A stretch of 64,000 nucleotides of DNA from Kwoniella bestiolae CBS 10118 (taxonomy: Eukaryota > Basidiomycota > Tremellomycetes > Tremellales > Cryptococcaceae): positions 1,488,001 through 1,552,000 of the forward strand of contig NC_089247.1 of assembly GCF_000512585.2 (NCBI RefSeq), read 5' to 3'. Under the pieces are notes generated by a model. It saw nothing but the letters and a program-made list of their open reading frames with translations. It ran no database searches and was not told the origin of the DNA. Positions 21,915 to 33,214 of the stretch are shown piece after piece. The position numbers and the translations under genes were made by a program. Position 1 is the stretch's first letter; every line of letters starts with the position of its first letter.

Positions 21915-22529
21915 CTTGACTCTGTTAGATTTAGAAGCAGAAAATGGATAGGTCGAGAATGGGTCTAATGATGATGGTATGAAAAATAAAAGGTGACGAT
22001 ACTACTTGAAAATCTTCGCTGAATATCCTGGGGCCAGTGAATCAGTCGTACCACGTACTTTCGAGTCAACGAAAGGAAAACAAACTCCTTTTATCCTCAT
22101 CCTCACCCAAATCTCATGTTCGAAATCAAGTCAAACTGAGAAGTGGAGGTTGTCCACCCACATTTGTGCGTTTTGCCACCCACCTGACTTCGAGCATCTC
22201 TCTTGTTCTCTCAACTTACTCTCAATGGGGAAAGTAAGACATGATGAAGCACAAGAAGCAACGACTGATCCCCCTTTCCCCTAACCCTCCCAGCCCACTA
22301 GCCCCCTAATTGTTACTGAACTTCAACAGATGCTGATAATCTGTTTGCCATTTCTGCTCCTAAAATCTGATCACTCTCATGGAAAACCGTGTGATTCAGT
22401 ACCATCGGGAATAGTATGATTACGAGATACATTACAAGACATTACATTTCCGTGTATCCTATCCGTAAGCAAGCATGATTCGTATATGTACAATTACTTC
22501 TATCCCCCAAATGCGATTTACTATACTGA
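21915..22529. other. intergenic, nothing recognised
   Basis: About 615 bp between the sirtuin start and the 3' end of the glucosyltransferase gene, both on the minus strand. It should contain the sirtuin promoter and the upstream gene's polyadenylation region. Short open frames here show no domain. Confidence 0.5.
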
Positions 22530-25500
22530 TCAATCACTTTTCCCCTCCCTCTTCTGGATCTCTCTGAGGGCTCGCTCATACCCCCTCCGTTCAGCTTCCT
22601 CCATCTCACTCAACTTCTTCTCCTTGTCCTCTCCTCCACTCGTCTCTGGAGTGTTCACCTTCATCCCCACCTCTCCAGTGTTCATCGACTCAACCTCCAC
22701 ATCTACCTCCCCTTTCTCATCCTCAACGTCATCCCCATCCTCGTCCAACGCAGTCTCATCACCCTCCATGACCCTCTTTGCTCTCTTCTTCAGACTCTCC
22801 CTTCTCTCCTTGACTTTCTCAGGTCCAGTCAACTCTTCAAACTCCTTCATCAACCTATCCCTATCTCCTTCGGAAAGAGATTCCAACGATTCGATGGAAA
22901 GTAATCTCCTTGGCTGTTCTAGGACGATTTCCCGAGGCGCAGCAAATTTATTTTGGAATGCTTTGGTGAGGCCTCGAATGGGTAGGGAGATGGCTCCTAC
23001 TATGCCTATTCAAAACAATTAATCAGCTATCGTCTCGAGAACATTGCAAATTTCACAGCTGAATGGAAAACCACCTACCCGCTGCTGGACGAGCAGTAAC
23101 GTTCACGTCTGATCACTCATAATCAGCTTCCACTCAACGACGATGTCCAATGAAAATAAGCAGACGTACAGCTCCTTCCCATACCTTTGATAGCGCCCAC
23201 AAAGCCCTAGTCACACGACACCATCAGCTTATGGAAGACTTCGCATTTCACGCAGCCGAACATACCTCCTTCTTAGCACCTTCCACCGGCTCTCTTACCA
23301 AACCCGTAATACCATCCCAGTACCCATAAAAGACACCCTTGGCACCTTCCCTCACTCCACTCTCGAAATCGTCCACTTTACCTCTCTCCCTAACCCGTTC
23401 CGAACCGATCATCTGCGGGATATTTTCCATACCTTCGTATATGTTATCAATGATGTTCACCATACCTATTCATACATAATCAGTTCAGCTTGTAGCGCGA
23501 CGATCAGCTAGACTGTCAACTGACCCTTTGGTATAGCCGTAGTGGTATTGATTATTCCCTTGGGCTAGAGTTTACGACATCAGCTCGTCCCTCCAGTGAC
23601 CGTGGTCATCCTTGAGTGTAATTGAGCTGATCACTCACCGGATTATAGAAGATCTGAGCAATCCCAGCGTAATACCCCGTTATAGTCCCCAATATAGCAG
23701 TCGCACCTCCACTAATAGGATCTACCACCCTCCTCTTCGAATCGTACTCTTTCGCTCGGTGAATCTCCAGTTCTTTCCAATCCAATTTCCCCTTTTCTAC
23801 CATCAACGCAGCCACGGAACCACTAAGTCGTAAACACAGTTTATCGGACCACCACGATGCGATTTGTTCAGGGTCGACATCGCATCTAAGCAAATCATCA
23901 TTTCAGCTCAATTTGAAGGCTTCCCAGGCTAACAAGCTCACCTCATATTCAGTAGAGGCAGGTGCTTATGAAACGAGTCCACTCCCTTCACTTCGCCAGA
24001 TTCAGATTTGATCTTATCTGCCATGCCCTTCGCTGCGGCTTTGGCATGGGGGGAAGTGGCAAATTCAATTGCCTTGGCTAGGTTCTCGGCAGTCAGAGTC
24101 TTCTGAGGGATGGGAGGAGGTCCAGCACCAGCTTTGTTGATCATCTGACCCCAGAAGCTGTCCGTAAAGTTAGCTGGACGATTCGCCACATGGAGAACAA
24201 CTTCAAAACTTACGCTTGGTCGCCAAAGAATGGGACAACGATCGTAGGTAGACCATTCCTGAGCCCTATAGCAGTAGTTCCAGCACCTATACATAATCTA
24301 CAGTCAGCTACACTTTCTCATCTTCGGCACAAGTCAGCTCACCTCCATGATGACATACAGCGCTGACTCGTCCTTCCGAGAACAGCCAATCATGCGGGAT
24401 ATTACCTAAGAACACGGTCAGCAAGATTCACAGGGATATGTAGACATAGCTTACCTTTCAGTATGAACACGTTCTTCGGTACGTCACAGCCACCCAGACC
24501 ACCCCAGCCGGCACTGACCAACGCTCTGACTTTAGCCGCCTTGACAGCTTCGAAGATGGTGTCTGTTCGCGATGTCAGGTGACTTCCAATTTTTATCATC
24601 ACATATCTCTTCCAACTCACTGGTCATAGCAGTCGCATCTTCAACAACTACAGAGCCGAAACTACAACAATATATCAGTTTTTCCCCTCACGCCTAGAGG
24701 AATTTCGACTTACCCGATATAAACAGGAGGATCACCGGCGTCCAAGAACTCTTTGAGGTCCTGTTCCGGCTGGAAATCCGTGTCGCCTTCGAGGAAGTAG
24801 AATCCGGAGATGTCTACAACTGATGTAAGCTCTCTCGTCTGATGTATCTCGCGTGAACTGGTTAGCTTACCGATATGATTTTTCCAATCTTTTGGCTTTT
24901 CGATCAACCCTTCACTCCAGCAATACGTCCAAGGCACTTTCAGTCGATCTACCACCGAGGGACCGGAGCTCATAGATAGCGGTTCAAGGTATAGGGTTTT
25001 ACTTCGGAAGGAGTTAATTACATCTCCTAGTCCTTGCCAGGTACTGCGAAATATCATGAGCTGTGAGTGGATCTCCATAAGCAAGAGATAGATCGCGAGC
25101 TCACAGCATCTCAGCCAAAGCGAAACTCAGGAAATTGGTCAATCCCTTTTCGGCGTTGGATTGCTCAACTCGTACCAAGGGATGATTGAATGCTGTCGTG
25201 GGTGACCATGGCATCGCTTGAGGTCGCAACATGTTAGCTATATCTGTCAACGCATTCAGCAAAAGGAAGCTCACTAAAAGTCATGTGCAGGGGCAATCCC
25301 AAAGCCTCAGCAATATGTATATGACCGAAAACGGGTGGATTACTGATTATCGCATCTGCCGCGAATGGTCTTCCAGATACTGAGTCAGGGGTGTATGTGG
25401 ATTTATGGAACCCTTCAAGCATTTCTGCAGTCATCTTTCGCTTGGACGATATATCCCCGTTGGTGAGGGACGCCATGCCAGGTAGCAGACCGGGATCTGG

Positions 25501-26324
25501 CAATATGTCTTGGTCAGTAGTACGTACTCGATCGAATGCAACAAAAGACAGAGTCTTAAGGACGAATGAGCTCACTCTTCACCATATATGCCATCAATTC
25601 CTTCGGATTACCACCGACATCAAAGTATTCCAGCTTATCTTCCAGCTTCTCGCCATTCGTGCCTTTCTTGTCCTTCAGATAATTTCTGCCGTCGAGAACG
25701 AAATCCTTGAAATCTGGATGAGTGGCTATTCTGACTCTATGCGAATGGGATGTGATAAGATGTAATGCTAATGAGAGATATGGCTGGACGTCACCTGTAA
25801 CACCAAGTATCTTTGATCAGCTTCGATATCACGCGAGTAAAGAGAGTCCAGCTCACCCCTCGATCCAACGATGAAAATGACGATATTCAGCGGAGGACAC
25901 TTGACACCCTTCCTCCTGTCCACAGCATACTCTTTAACAGCTCTAGCATAATCTTTCGGCAAGTCGGGCAATGGTTTCTTCAGATCAACCCAGATGTTGA
26001 TCATCCCCATCTCATCAAGTACAGCCTTGGAGTCTAAACCTGGACCATCCGACGTGAAGTTGGTATAGTCTGTATGGAAGAGTCAGCTATGAAGCCGCAA
26101 CAATTGAGCGGTGGTTACTCACCAATCTTTGGGTCCAGCTCTATCTTACCCACTTTGACCCTCCTCACTCCAGCTTCCTTCTCCCTCTTCTCCCTCTCCT
26201 TCTTGTCCTTTTTGCTTTCATCTTTTGGTATACTGGGATCGTCCTCTTCGGCAGGTAAGACTAGAGCCTCACCCTCCTGATCGTCCTCTTGTAGGTAGTA
26301 TGGTTTATCTTGCTTTGTTACCAT
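22530..26324 (-). CDS. sterol 3-beta-glucosyltransferase-like enzyme (GT1/GT28 fold)
   Basis: A highly split gene (roughly 15 exons) starting at 26324 (MVTKQDKPYYLQEDD). An acidic/Lys-rich N-terminus is followed by LNIVIFIVGSRG with DVQPYLSLALHL (GT28-type N-domain), SNPPVFGHIHIAEALGLPLH, TMPWSPTTAFNHPL, WSEGLIEKPKDW, PPVYIGFGSVVVED and, in the UDP-sugar binding C-domain, VSAVCHHGGAGTTAIGLRNG, PTIVVPFFGDQAFWGQ and GAGPPPI. These match Atg26/Ugt51 sterol glucosyltransferases, which make ergosteryl glucoside. The N-terminal PH/GRAM region of canonical Atg26 is absent. Past the catalytic domain there is an extra C-terminal region: helical segments with GG-rich glycine helices (ISGGATAILGTITGYYAG), then an acidic coiled-coil tail ending KREGKSD. 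Fungal paralogues of this shorter type exist, and the acceptor may not be sterol. Confidence 0.85.
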
Positions 26325-26670
26325 GTTACTTTGCTGTCAAGGGGGAGAGGCGAACATTTTTCGGTGTACTGTTGACTTTATATATCAGTGAAGGGGTCAG
26401 CGGACATGAACAGTGGAGGTAGATCAAAGCTCAGACAGCATCATAACCACGCTGTAATGACGTACTTAGGGTGATATATAACGCCACGTCATGGCTGCTA
26501 CCCTTAGCATTGAGCTTGGTGATCCGATATATTTGGTTCCGTCGTCCCTTGACCGAGCCAAACAAGTAACACTTCACGCGTCAACAAAACAAAACAAAGC
26601 GACTGATTTTACTTTTACTTTCTGCTTTTTCATTCACTAATTAACGCAACTGACACGACATCGAGAAACC
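26325..26670. promoter_or_regulatory. divergent promoter with paired TGACGT elements
   Basis: The 346-bp spacer between the glucosyltransferase and BUB1 start codons carries TGACGT at 26458-26463 and its inverse ACGTCA at 26486-26491, separated by 22 bp. This resembles paired CRE/ATF (bZIP) sites. An AAAACAAAACAAAG-type leader precedes the BUB1 ATG. The bZIP assignment is by motif only. Confidence 0.5.
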
Positions 26671-29600
26671 ATGGAATCCCTCTTCTCACCAGGTCAAGGT
26701 CGACCACCCTCACCATCCTCCTCAGGTCCAGTCACAGACTTCGCATTGATAGAATCGCAGAAGGAGAACATCAGACCATTAGCAACTGGACGATCTGCCG
26801 CTACCTTATCCAACGTATTCAAGGAACCTACCGCCGCTGACAAGGTCGTACAGGAGGGACATGAGAGATTCAGGAAGGATATAGAAGAAGCTGAGAAGAG
26901 GGATAGAGAGGGGGAAGATATGATAGATGGGATACTGGATATACTGGATGTGTATAACAAGTGAGCGATCCTGTGCTTGCAACATCACAACGTGGTTTGA
27001 GCTGAATATCGTATTAATAGATACATACTGTTCGTAGTTCAGCATCACCCTTCATCAGACACGCATCTATTGCCATTACTAGAAACCACCACTAGACGAT
27101 TCATCAGCGATACGAGGTATACCCAGGATATAAGGTATCTCAAATTATGGGTGATGTACGCCAGACAGATAGAAAGGAGAGAAGAGATCTGGTCGTTCTT
27201 GGAATCCAGAGATATAGGTACGAGGCATTCGGTGTTCTACGAAGAGTGGGCAAGTGCATTGGAAGGTTTGGGAAGGTGAGCCATCTTCCCACTTGCTATG
27301 TTACCTTTACTGATACATGGCGCATAGACGTAAAAAGGCCGACGAGATCTACCGCCTGGGAATAGCTCGTAAAGCCTCGCCACCCGACCGGCTGAAAAAT
27401 CGACATAAGCAATTCCTAGAGAGGATCATGGCACCCCCTTCAGGGGTAGTACCAGATGATGAACCGTCCACATCCTCCGCGCCTACCAGAACACCGGGAA
27501 GATCAATTCTGGGTCAAGTAGCTACGGCATCCACTTCCGTAGCTGGGGCAAGCCAACTAGCGCCTTCTCTGCGAGTAGCAAGTAAAGGGAATGGCAGTAA
27601 GATGGAGATTTTCTCGGATGATCAGGGGAGGTCTGAAGATACCGCTCCGGGAGAGTGGGCAGATTTCGGTACGCGCGATGCAAGGAGAAAGGAAAATACC
27701 GTAGAGGCTACAGCGTGGAAGGGAGAAACATTACCTCAAAGCGCTTCGAGAGGTAGGACGGCTCCTAGAACACCGAAAGTGGAAGTTTTCAAAGATGTCG
27801 TGAGTCAGCTGCCCAACGCATGTGAGGATATGCGCTAAAGCTGTTTGTATTCTGATAGACCGAGAACGAAGGCATACGCTCAGCCGACGAAGTCTTCGTA
27901 AGACAGCGACAACCCCCCACAGAAGCTGAATTGCTGAAATCCGATCCATTGAGGCATTACGATACCTCGGAACTTCCAACTTCCATCCCATCCCTGCCTG
28001 CTCCGCCATCTGCTAGAAAACCCCCTAGACCCGCTAAATCCTCGACGATCGGCTTCGTCATGAAACCTTGGGAGTGTCCTAAAGATGGACCCGAGACGAA
28101 GAATGCAGCTGGGAAAGTCGAACGAAGGATGTTTGAGTGGAATGCGGTGTATAAGAACGATGATGAGTGGAGTTTCGAGGAGATCAGAGCTAGACAACGG
28201 GGTTTGTTAGGTAAAGAATGGAGAGGTGAGGTGAAGGATTGGGAGAGGGGCTGGCACAATCCCGGATGTGAGTTGGCTCGATGTTGTGCGTCTCATGAGA
28301 GGTATAGGCATGCAGCTGATGGCTGATTGTTACAGCTTCTACACCTAAATCCGAAGAGAAGAAAGCCAAACCACCCTCACCCACGGTAAATACCAAACTC
28401 GCCGAATTAGAGGTAATGAGGATGTTTGACCAAACGATCCATGGAGGTAAAATTCGAGACTCAGATAGTGAATCAGGATCCTCAGACGACGAAGAGGAGG
28501 AAGAACCCATACAGTGCGCCCCCACACCTTTACCGGCAAGACCAGGTACCGTGGCAATGTTAGCTGCAACTCCAGGGGGTATGGTCCCTCCTACACCCAC
28601 TCCAGCGGGCCAGAACGGTCATAATCGCTTATTCAGCCCAGCTGTGTTCACCGATGAGAACGCTTCTACCAAACCTTCGGTTTTCAACGATGAAAATGCT
28701 GCTACGTCAAAACCGACTGTATTCCAGGATGAGAATGCCTTCTCCAAACCAGCAGTATTCAGCGATGAAAACTCCGTGCCTCCCTCTGCTAGTAAATCCA
28801 AATTCAACATTTTCAGCGAAACCCCCGCCAAGACTCCTTTGGCCTCCAGAACTCCTCTCGCAAGTACGTCTAAACCCAAAGCATTCGGTATCTTCTCCGA
28901 TGAGAATGAGAATCAGGAAAATGCTGTACAAGCTACACCCTCTGCTGCGTCCAAGCAGCGTCAACCGCTAGCTCAGAGCTTGTACGCTACTCCTGCCCTT
29001 ACCAGACAAGGATCCTATGGCCGAGGAGTGACGGAATCGATACAGGAGGTTCCGGAAGGAGATGAAGAAGCGGAAGATGAAGCTGGTTTAGTCCATGAGA
29101 TAAAGGAAGATGTCGCTCATGTGAACCTAAATGACGTTGACGAACAGGACGAGGAAGAAGAGGATAGGCCAAGAGGGATGAGAAGATTCCACATCAACAC
29201 TATGACGCCTATCACCGAACGGACATGCGAGTACACCCATATGACCAATCTTCGTTCGTCCACTGCCAGCAATTCGAGACCTTTCAGTGTCGCTGAAGAT
29301 GAGGAGGGGGAACAGGTCGACCCTGCTAAAGTAACGGAGGGGGTTTCCGCGGCCAATGTAGAAAATCACATCGCCTCGCAATCACAAGACGACGAATCGA
29401 TTTCGCCACCCGCTCAGACGGTCGAATTTGACAGGTCCATCTTATCGGATGGGGATGAACTTCCCTCTGGAGACATCAACGGCAAATTCCAACTTCCCGA
29501 GGGGTTCACGATCCATCGAAATGAGAATGATATGCACACGATGGTATTGACCGACGGAGAGACCATGCATACCGCAAGAGAAGGGTCAGTGGAACCTACC

Positions 29601-31027
29601 ACAGAGGAGAACTTTGTGACTGCTTCTCATCAGCCTGAAGTAAACGGTATACACAATCCATGTAATCCAGCATCTCAAGAAGTTCTCGACGCCATCCTAT
29701 CATCCATCAACCCTCCTATCTCCCAGATACCAGGATTCGTCGATTGTCGATCCACTCTTTCTGAGAAGTGGGGTGTATTGCAGAAACATGCGAAATCAAA
29801 GAGTAGAAGAGGAAGTACCAACTCGAGAGTATCAGTCGCACCTTCAGACGATATCTTACCTATAGAGCTGGACGGTAAGAAATTCGAAATCAAAGACAAG
29901 ATCGGGGAAGGTGGATTCGGCTTGGTCTTCTCTGCCATTGATATTGCTCAACAACAATTACAAGACGATCAAGACTCCGATGACGAGGATGATGAAGCGG
30001 ATGAGAGAGAGGATAAATCGATATTGGCTGTTAAAGTCGAACAGCCCTGTGCCATATGGGAGTATATCGTCCTCAATAGGATATACGAACGAATCGATCA
30101 ATCAATCTTATCGTCCGTAATACAGACTCGCAGTCTCTATGCGTTCAAGGATGAGAGTTACCTGTTGATGGATTATTCATCTCAGGGGACATTGCTGGAT
30201 ATAGTCAACAAAGCTTCCACTATTGGCATTTCCCCGGCAACTTCAGGTGGACCATCATCGTTGGAAGAGATGGTGTGTATATTCTTTACGATCGAATTAC
30301 TCAAGCTGGTCGAGGAATTGCACACAAAAAATTTCATACATGGTGATCTCAAGATCGATAATTGTCTGATCCGTCTTCCCGATACTCCCAACTCTTCTTG
30401 GTCGGGCTCATACTCCCGTACAGGTCAGAATGGATGGAATAACAAGGGAATAAGGTTAATTGATTTTGGGAAATCACTTGATCTATCGTTATACCCCGCT
30501 GGGAGGGGACAGAAGTTCGTCATAGGTGATTGGAAGGCGGATGAAAAGGATTGTATACAGATGCAAGAGCAGAACGAATGGAGTTATCAGACGGATTATT
30601 ATGGACTTGCGAGTATCGCTTATACGATGTTGTATGGGAAGTATATGAGGGTGCAGAGGGGTGAGGAAGGGTGGGGGATTGATATGGGTTTGAAGAGAGT
30701 GAGTAACTCATCTTCTCATGATGTCTTCCCCTCCATATACCATGGGCAGGTAATGGTCTGTTTCGGTCGTGCTTTGATGCATTCATACCCTTTCCTGTGA
30801 CAAGCGCTGACCCCTGTGAGTAAACTTAGTACTGGCAACAAGACCTCTGGGCGAACTTCTTCCATACCCTCCTGAACCCAGGGGATGATCTACCCATCAC
30901 ACCGAAACTGGCAGAGATAAGAGAAGGGTTCGAAAGTTGGTTGGAAGAGAATTGCCAGAAGGGCGGGAAGAGCTTGAAGAGTATGTTAAAGAAGATTGAA
31001 TTGGCTGCGATCACTGGGAAGCGGTAG
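26671..31027 (+). CDS. BUB1: BUB1/MadBub spindle checkpoint kinase
   Basis: Exons 26671-26960, 27021-27275, 27328-27799, 27859-28267, 28336-30698 and 30830-31027 encode 1,328 aa. Parts in order: KEN box at residues 31-33; a TPR-like Mad3/Bub1 domain (YTQDIRYLKLWVMYARQIE); a second KEN (RRKENTVEA); a GLEBS-like Bub3-binding stretch (EWSFEEIRARQRG); an array of ABBA-like motifs (FNIFSE, FGIFSD and several VFxDEN); a conserved CD1 motif (NTMTPITERTCEYT); and a C-terminal kinase with GEGGFGLVF, AVKVE, HGDLKIDN and LIDFGKS. One polypeptide therefore holds both the Mad3/BubR1 Cdc20-inhibiting parts and the Bub1 kinase that phosphorylates histone H2A, as in organisms whose MadBub gene never duplicated. 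It acts at kinetochores in the spindle assembly checkpoint. No other gene here is part of that pathway. Confidence 0.93.
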
Positions 31028-31567
31028 GAGTGTGGGTCCGTTTATGAGGTTGATTGTTGATGCCTTGCATGATGGTTATTTGATATTAGATTGATTTGTA
31101 GGATGAGATGTAACATATGATCTGTCGTGTAATTGCTTAGTGATAAGATCAAGTCTGTCGAGCATGTCAACATATGCCTCGGCGGCATCATCCCCGATGT
31201 CGAAGTAGAATACATAATCTAAAAATAGACTTCAATCCTTCGTGCCGACGTCGTTTCTGTCATTGTCGACCGAAGCTTCGCCGCGACCAACTTCAGCCTC
31301 GGGCATGCCTCATTGGGATTCGATACTACTTCATGCATGCGCTGCCATACAATCCCTCCATGGGGGATACAGTAAGAATGTACGAGCCGATGACTTGGAC
31401 TACTGCTCACTGACATTAGCCTAAAACCAACGTCCTCGGGGTCTTGCAGCTTGCTCGAAGGTAGCATAAATACTCATCGCCTTCCTCGTCTATCGTCCCT
31501 CCATTCCCACACAGATACCACTCACTTGCCTCGTAAACAACTAGCACCCTCATCCCGATACACCACC
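31028..31567. other. intergenic, BUB1 3' region and FMN reductase promoter
   Basis: 540 bp between two plus-strand genes. A C/A-rich leader (31490-31567) precedes the reductase ATG, and T/A-rich DNA follows BUB1. No domain-bearing open frame is seen. Confidence 0.45.
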
Positions 31568-32170
31568 ATGCCCTTCAAGCTCGGTATAATACTCGGCTCG
31601 ACCCGCCCCCACTCCAACACCCAGGGTGTCTCAAGATACATCCTCAACCTCCTATCTACCCACCCGGACCTAACCATCGAAATAATTCACCTATCAACCT
31701 CACCAGGCCATCCCCTCCCATTCGATCTGGGCGATACAGTCCCCCAAGCTCATCCGCCCTCATCCCTTCCCGATGCATACGCTGATCCCATGATACGTCA
31801 ATGGTCAAGCACCGTGATGGGATGGGACGGGGTGATGATAGTTACTCCGCAATACAACTGGGGATATCCTGCGATCCTGAAGAACGCGTTCGATCATCTC
31901 TATCACGAGTGGAGTGGGAAACCTGTAGGGATAGTTACCCTTGGGGGACATGGCGGTGGGAAATGTTTGGATGGGCTCAAAGTGGTTTTGGGAGGGGGAT
32001 TGAAGATGGATATTATAGAAGGAAATGTGCAGGTGATGATACCCAGAGATCTGATCGTGGGTGAGGGGAGGATAAGGGGGGATGAAGGGTGGTTGGAAGA
32101 TTATAGGGAGGGGTTGGAGGGGCTGATACATGAGTTGGTGGATGCGAGGAGGAAGTTGGCCGGTGTGTAG
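31568..32170 (+). CDS. NADPH-dependent FMN reductase (flavodoxin-like)
   Basis: A single exon of 200 aa, rare in this window. The ATG at 31568 lies in good context (caccaccATG), and the family N-terminus follows at once: KLGIILGSTRPHSNTQG is the phosphate-binding loop of FMN_red proteins. TPQYNWGYPAILKNAFDHLY is the second family signature near the flavin, followed by WSGKPVGIVTLGGHGGGK. The enzyme reduces FMN or quinone-like acceptors with NAD(P)H and is soluble and likely cytosolic. The C-terminal helix has alternating Glu/Arg. The substrate cannot be inferred from neighbours, which are unrelated. Confidence 0.9.
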   Translation: MPFKLGIILGSTRPHSNTQGVSRYILNLLSTHPDLTIEIIHLSTSPGHPLPFDLGDTVPQAHPPSSLPDAYADPMIRQWSSTVMGWDGVMIVTPQYNWGYPAILKNAFDHLYHEWSGKPVGIVTLGGHGGGKCLDGLKVVLGGGLKMDIIEGNVQVMIPRDLIVGEGRIRGDEGWLEDYREGLEGLIHELVDARRKLAGV

Positions 32171-33214
32171 GATGTTCGTTGTTACGTAGAGGCTCACACA
32201 GGGGCAGGTTTCGTAATGGCATCAGAACCCAACTTCAAAGTCATCTGCATGGCTGCACGTTATCAGCTTGTGATACTTGCCCTGCCAAGATCGACGAGCG
32301 TGTGCATCATCAGATGTGTCGTTTCAGAAGGAACAATATATACTGTTTGATGACGCTCACTATATTTGGCGTATACACTCGATTGGGAACACTCTCGAAC
32401 CAAATTGCCATACTAAGAATGCCTTTTCCGCCTGCGATCAAGTGCTATCGACAGATTAATTACCTTTAAGAGTAGGGGTATACTCGGGGTTTGAATGTCA
32501 ATGTCTGAACCGCTTAATGTCTCAAGATGAGACGAGACAAGACAATATTCTGAATTGAACGAGCACGCCAAATGGTCAATCTCAATTGGAATACTACTTT
32601 CAGAGTAAGACACTCGGAAAAGCACTCGTACATGTGTCTATTCTGTCGAGATGAATGTCGATCTTCCGATTCCAATCGAATTGAGATCTAGGTTCGATTG
32701 GACTGAGTCGCAGATATGAGCAGAGTATGATCTGACAGATGAACACATGTCGTTCGCCATCTACGTATCGTTAGTCGCCAAGGGGACCACATCCATGAAT
32801 CAGCATCGTACTTTGATCAGCTTCCGTCTAGACAAGCGAATCGCATATCCTCCTCTGCGTGTGCTCGACAAGCCGTCGGCTGGAGTTCCCTCACAACAAA
32901 CGATCGACTTCTATATGTCCAACCAATTCGCACAGAGCGTCTGCCGTTGCATAAGGGTCAAACGGTTGATACCTGCAATACAACCAAACACCTCTCAGTC
33001 ACTTCTCAGGACAACGTCAACCACTCAACTCTTCAACGAGTAACCATAAAAACGGCGATACTGCGCCCACACCGATAGGGAACGTGTAAACCACAACTGA
33101 GAATGGGATTTTCGATAACCCAAGCCGAGGTTAGGATAAGTACTTGTGCCGTACCCCTTCCTAAGTTAATGGGTCCGAGGCGATACATAGCGCATTGTCT
33201 GATGCGTTTATACG
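32171..33214. other. intergenic; possible short upstream exon of the 7TM gene
   Basis: No supported independent gene. A short exon starting at ATG 33103 (MGFSITQAE) with a GTTAGG donor could splice to 33232 and give the next gene a different N-terminus, mirroring the exon structure of its paralogue downstream. The donor is weak, so this is left as an alternative. Confidence 0.4.

Noticed and set aside
26694..26960. Minus-strand frames opposite BUB1 exon 1
   Set aside because: Antisense shadow of the coding strand with no independent support.
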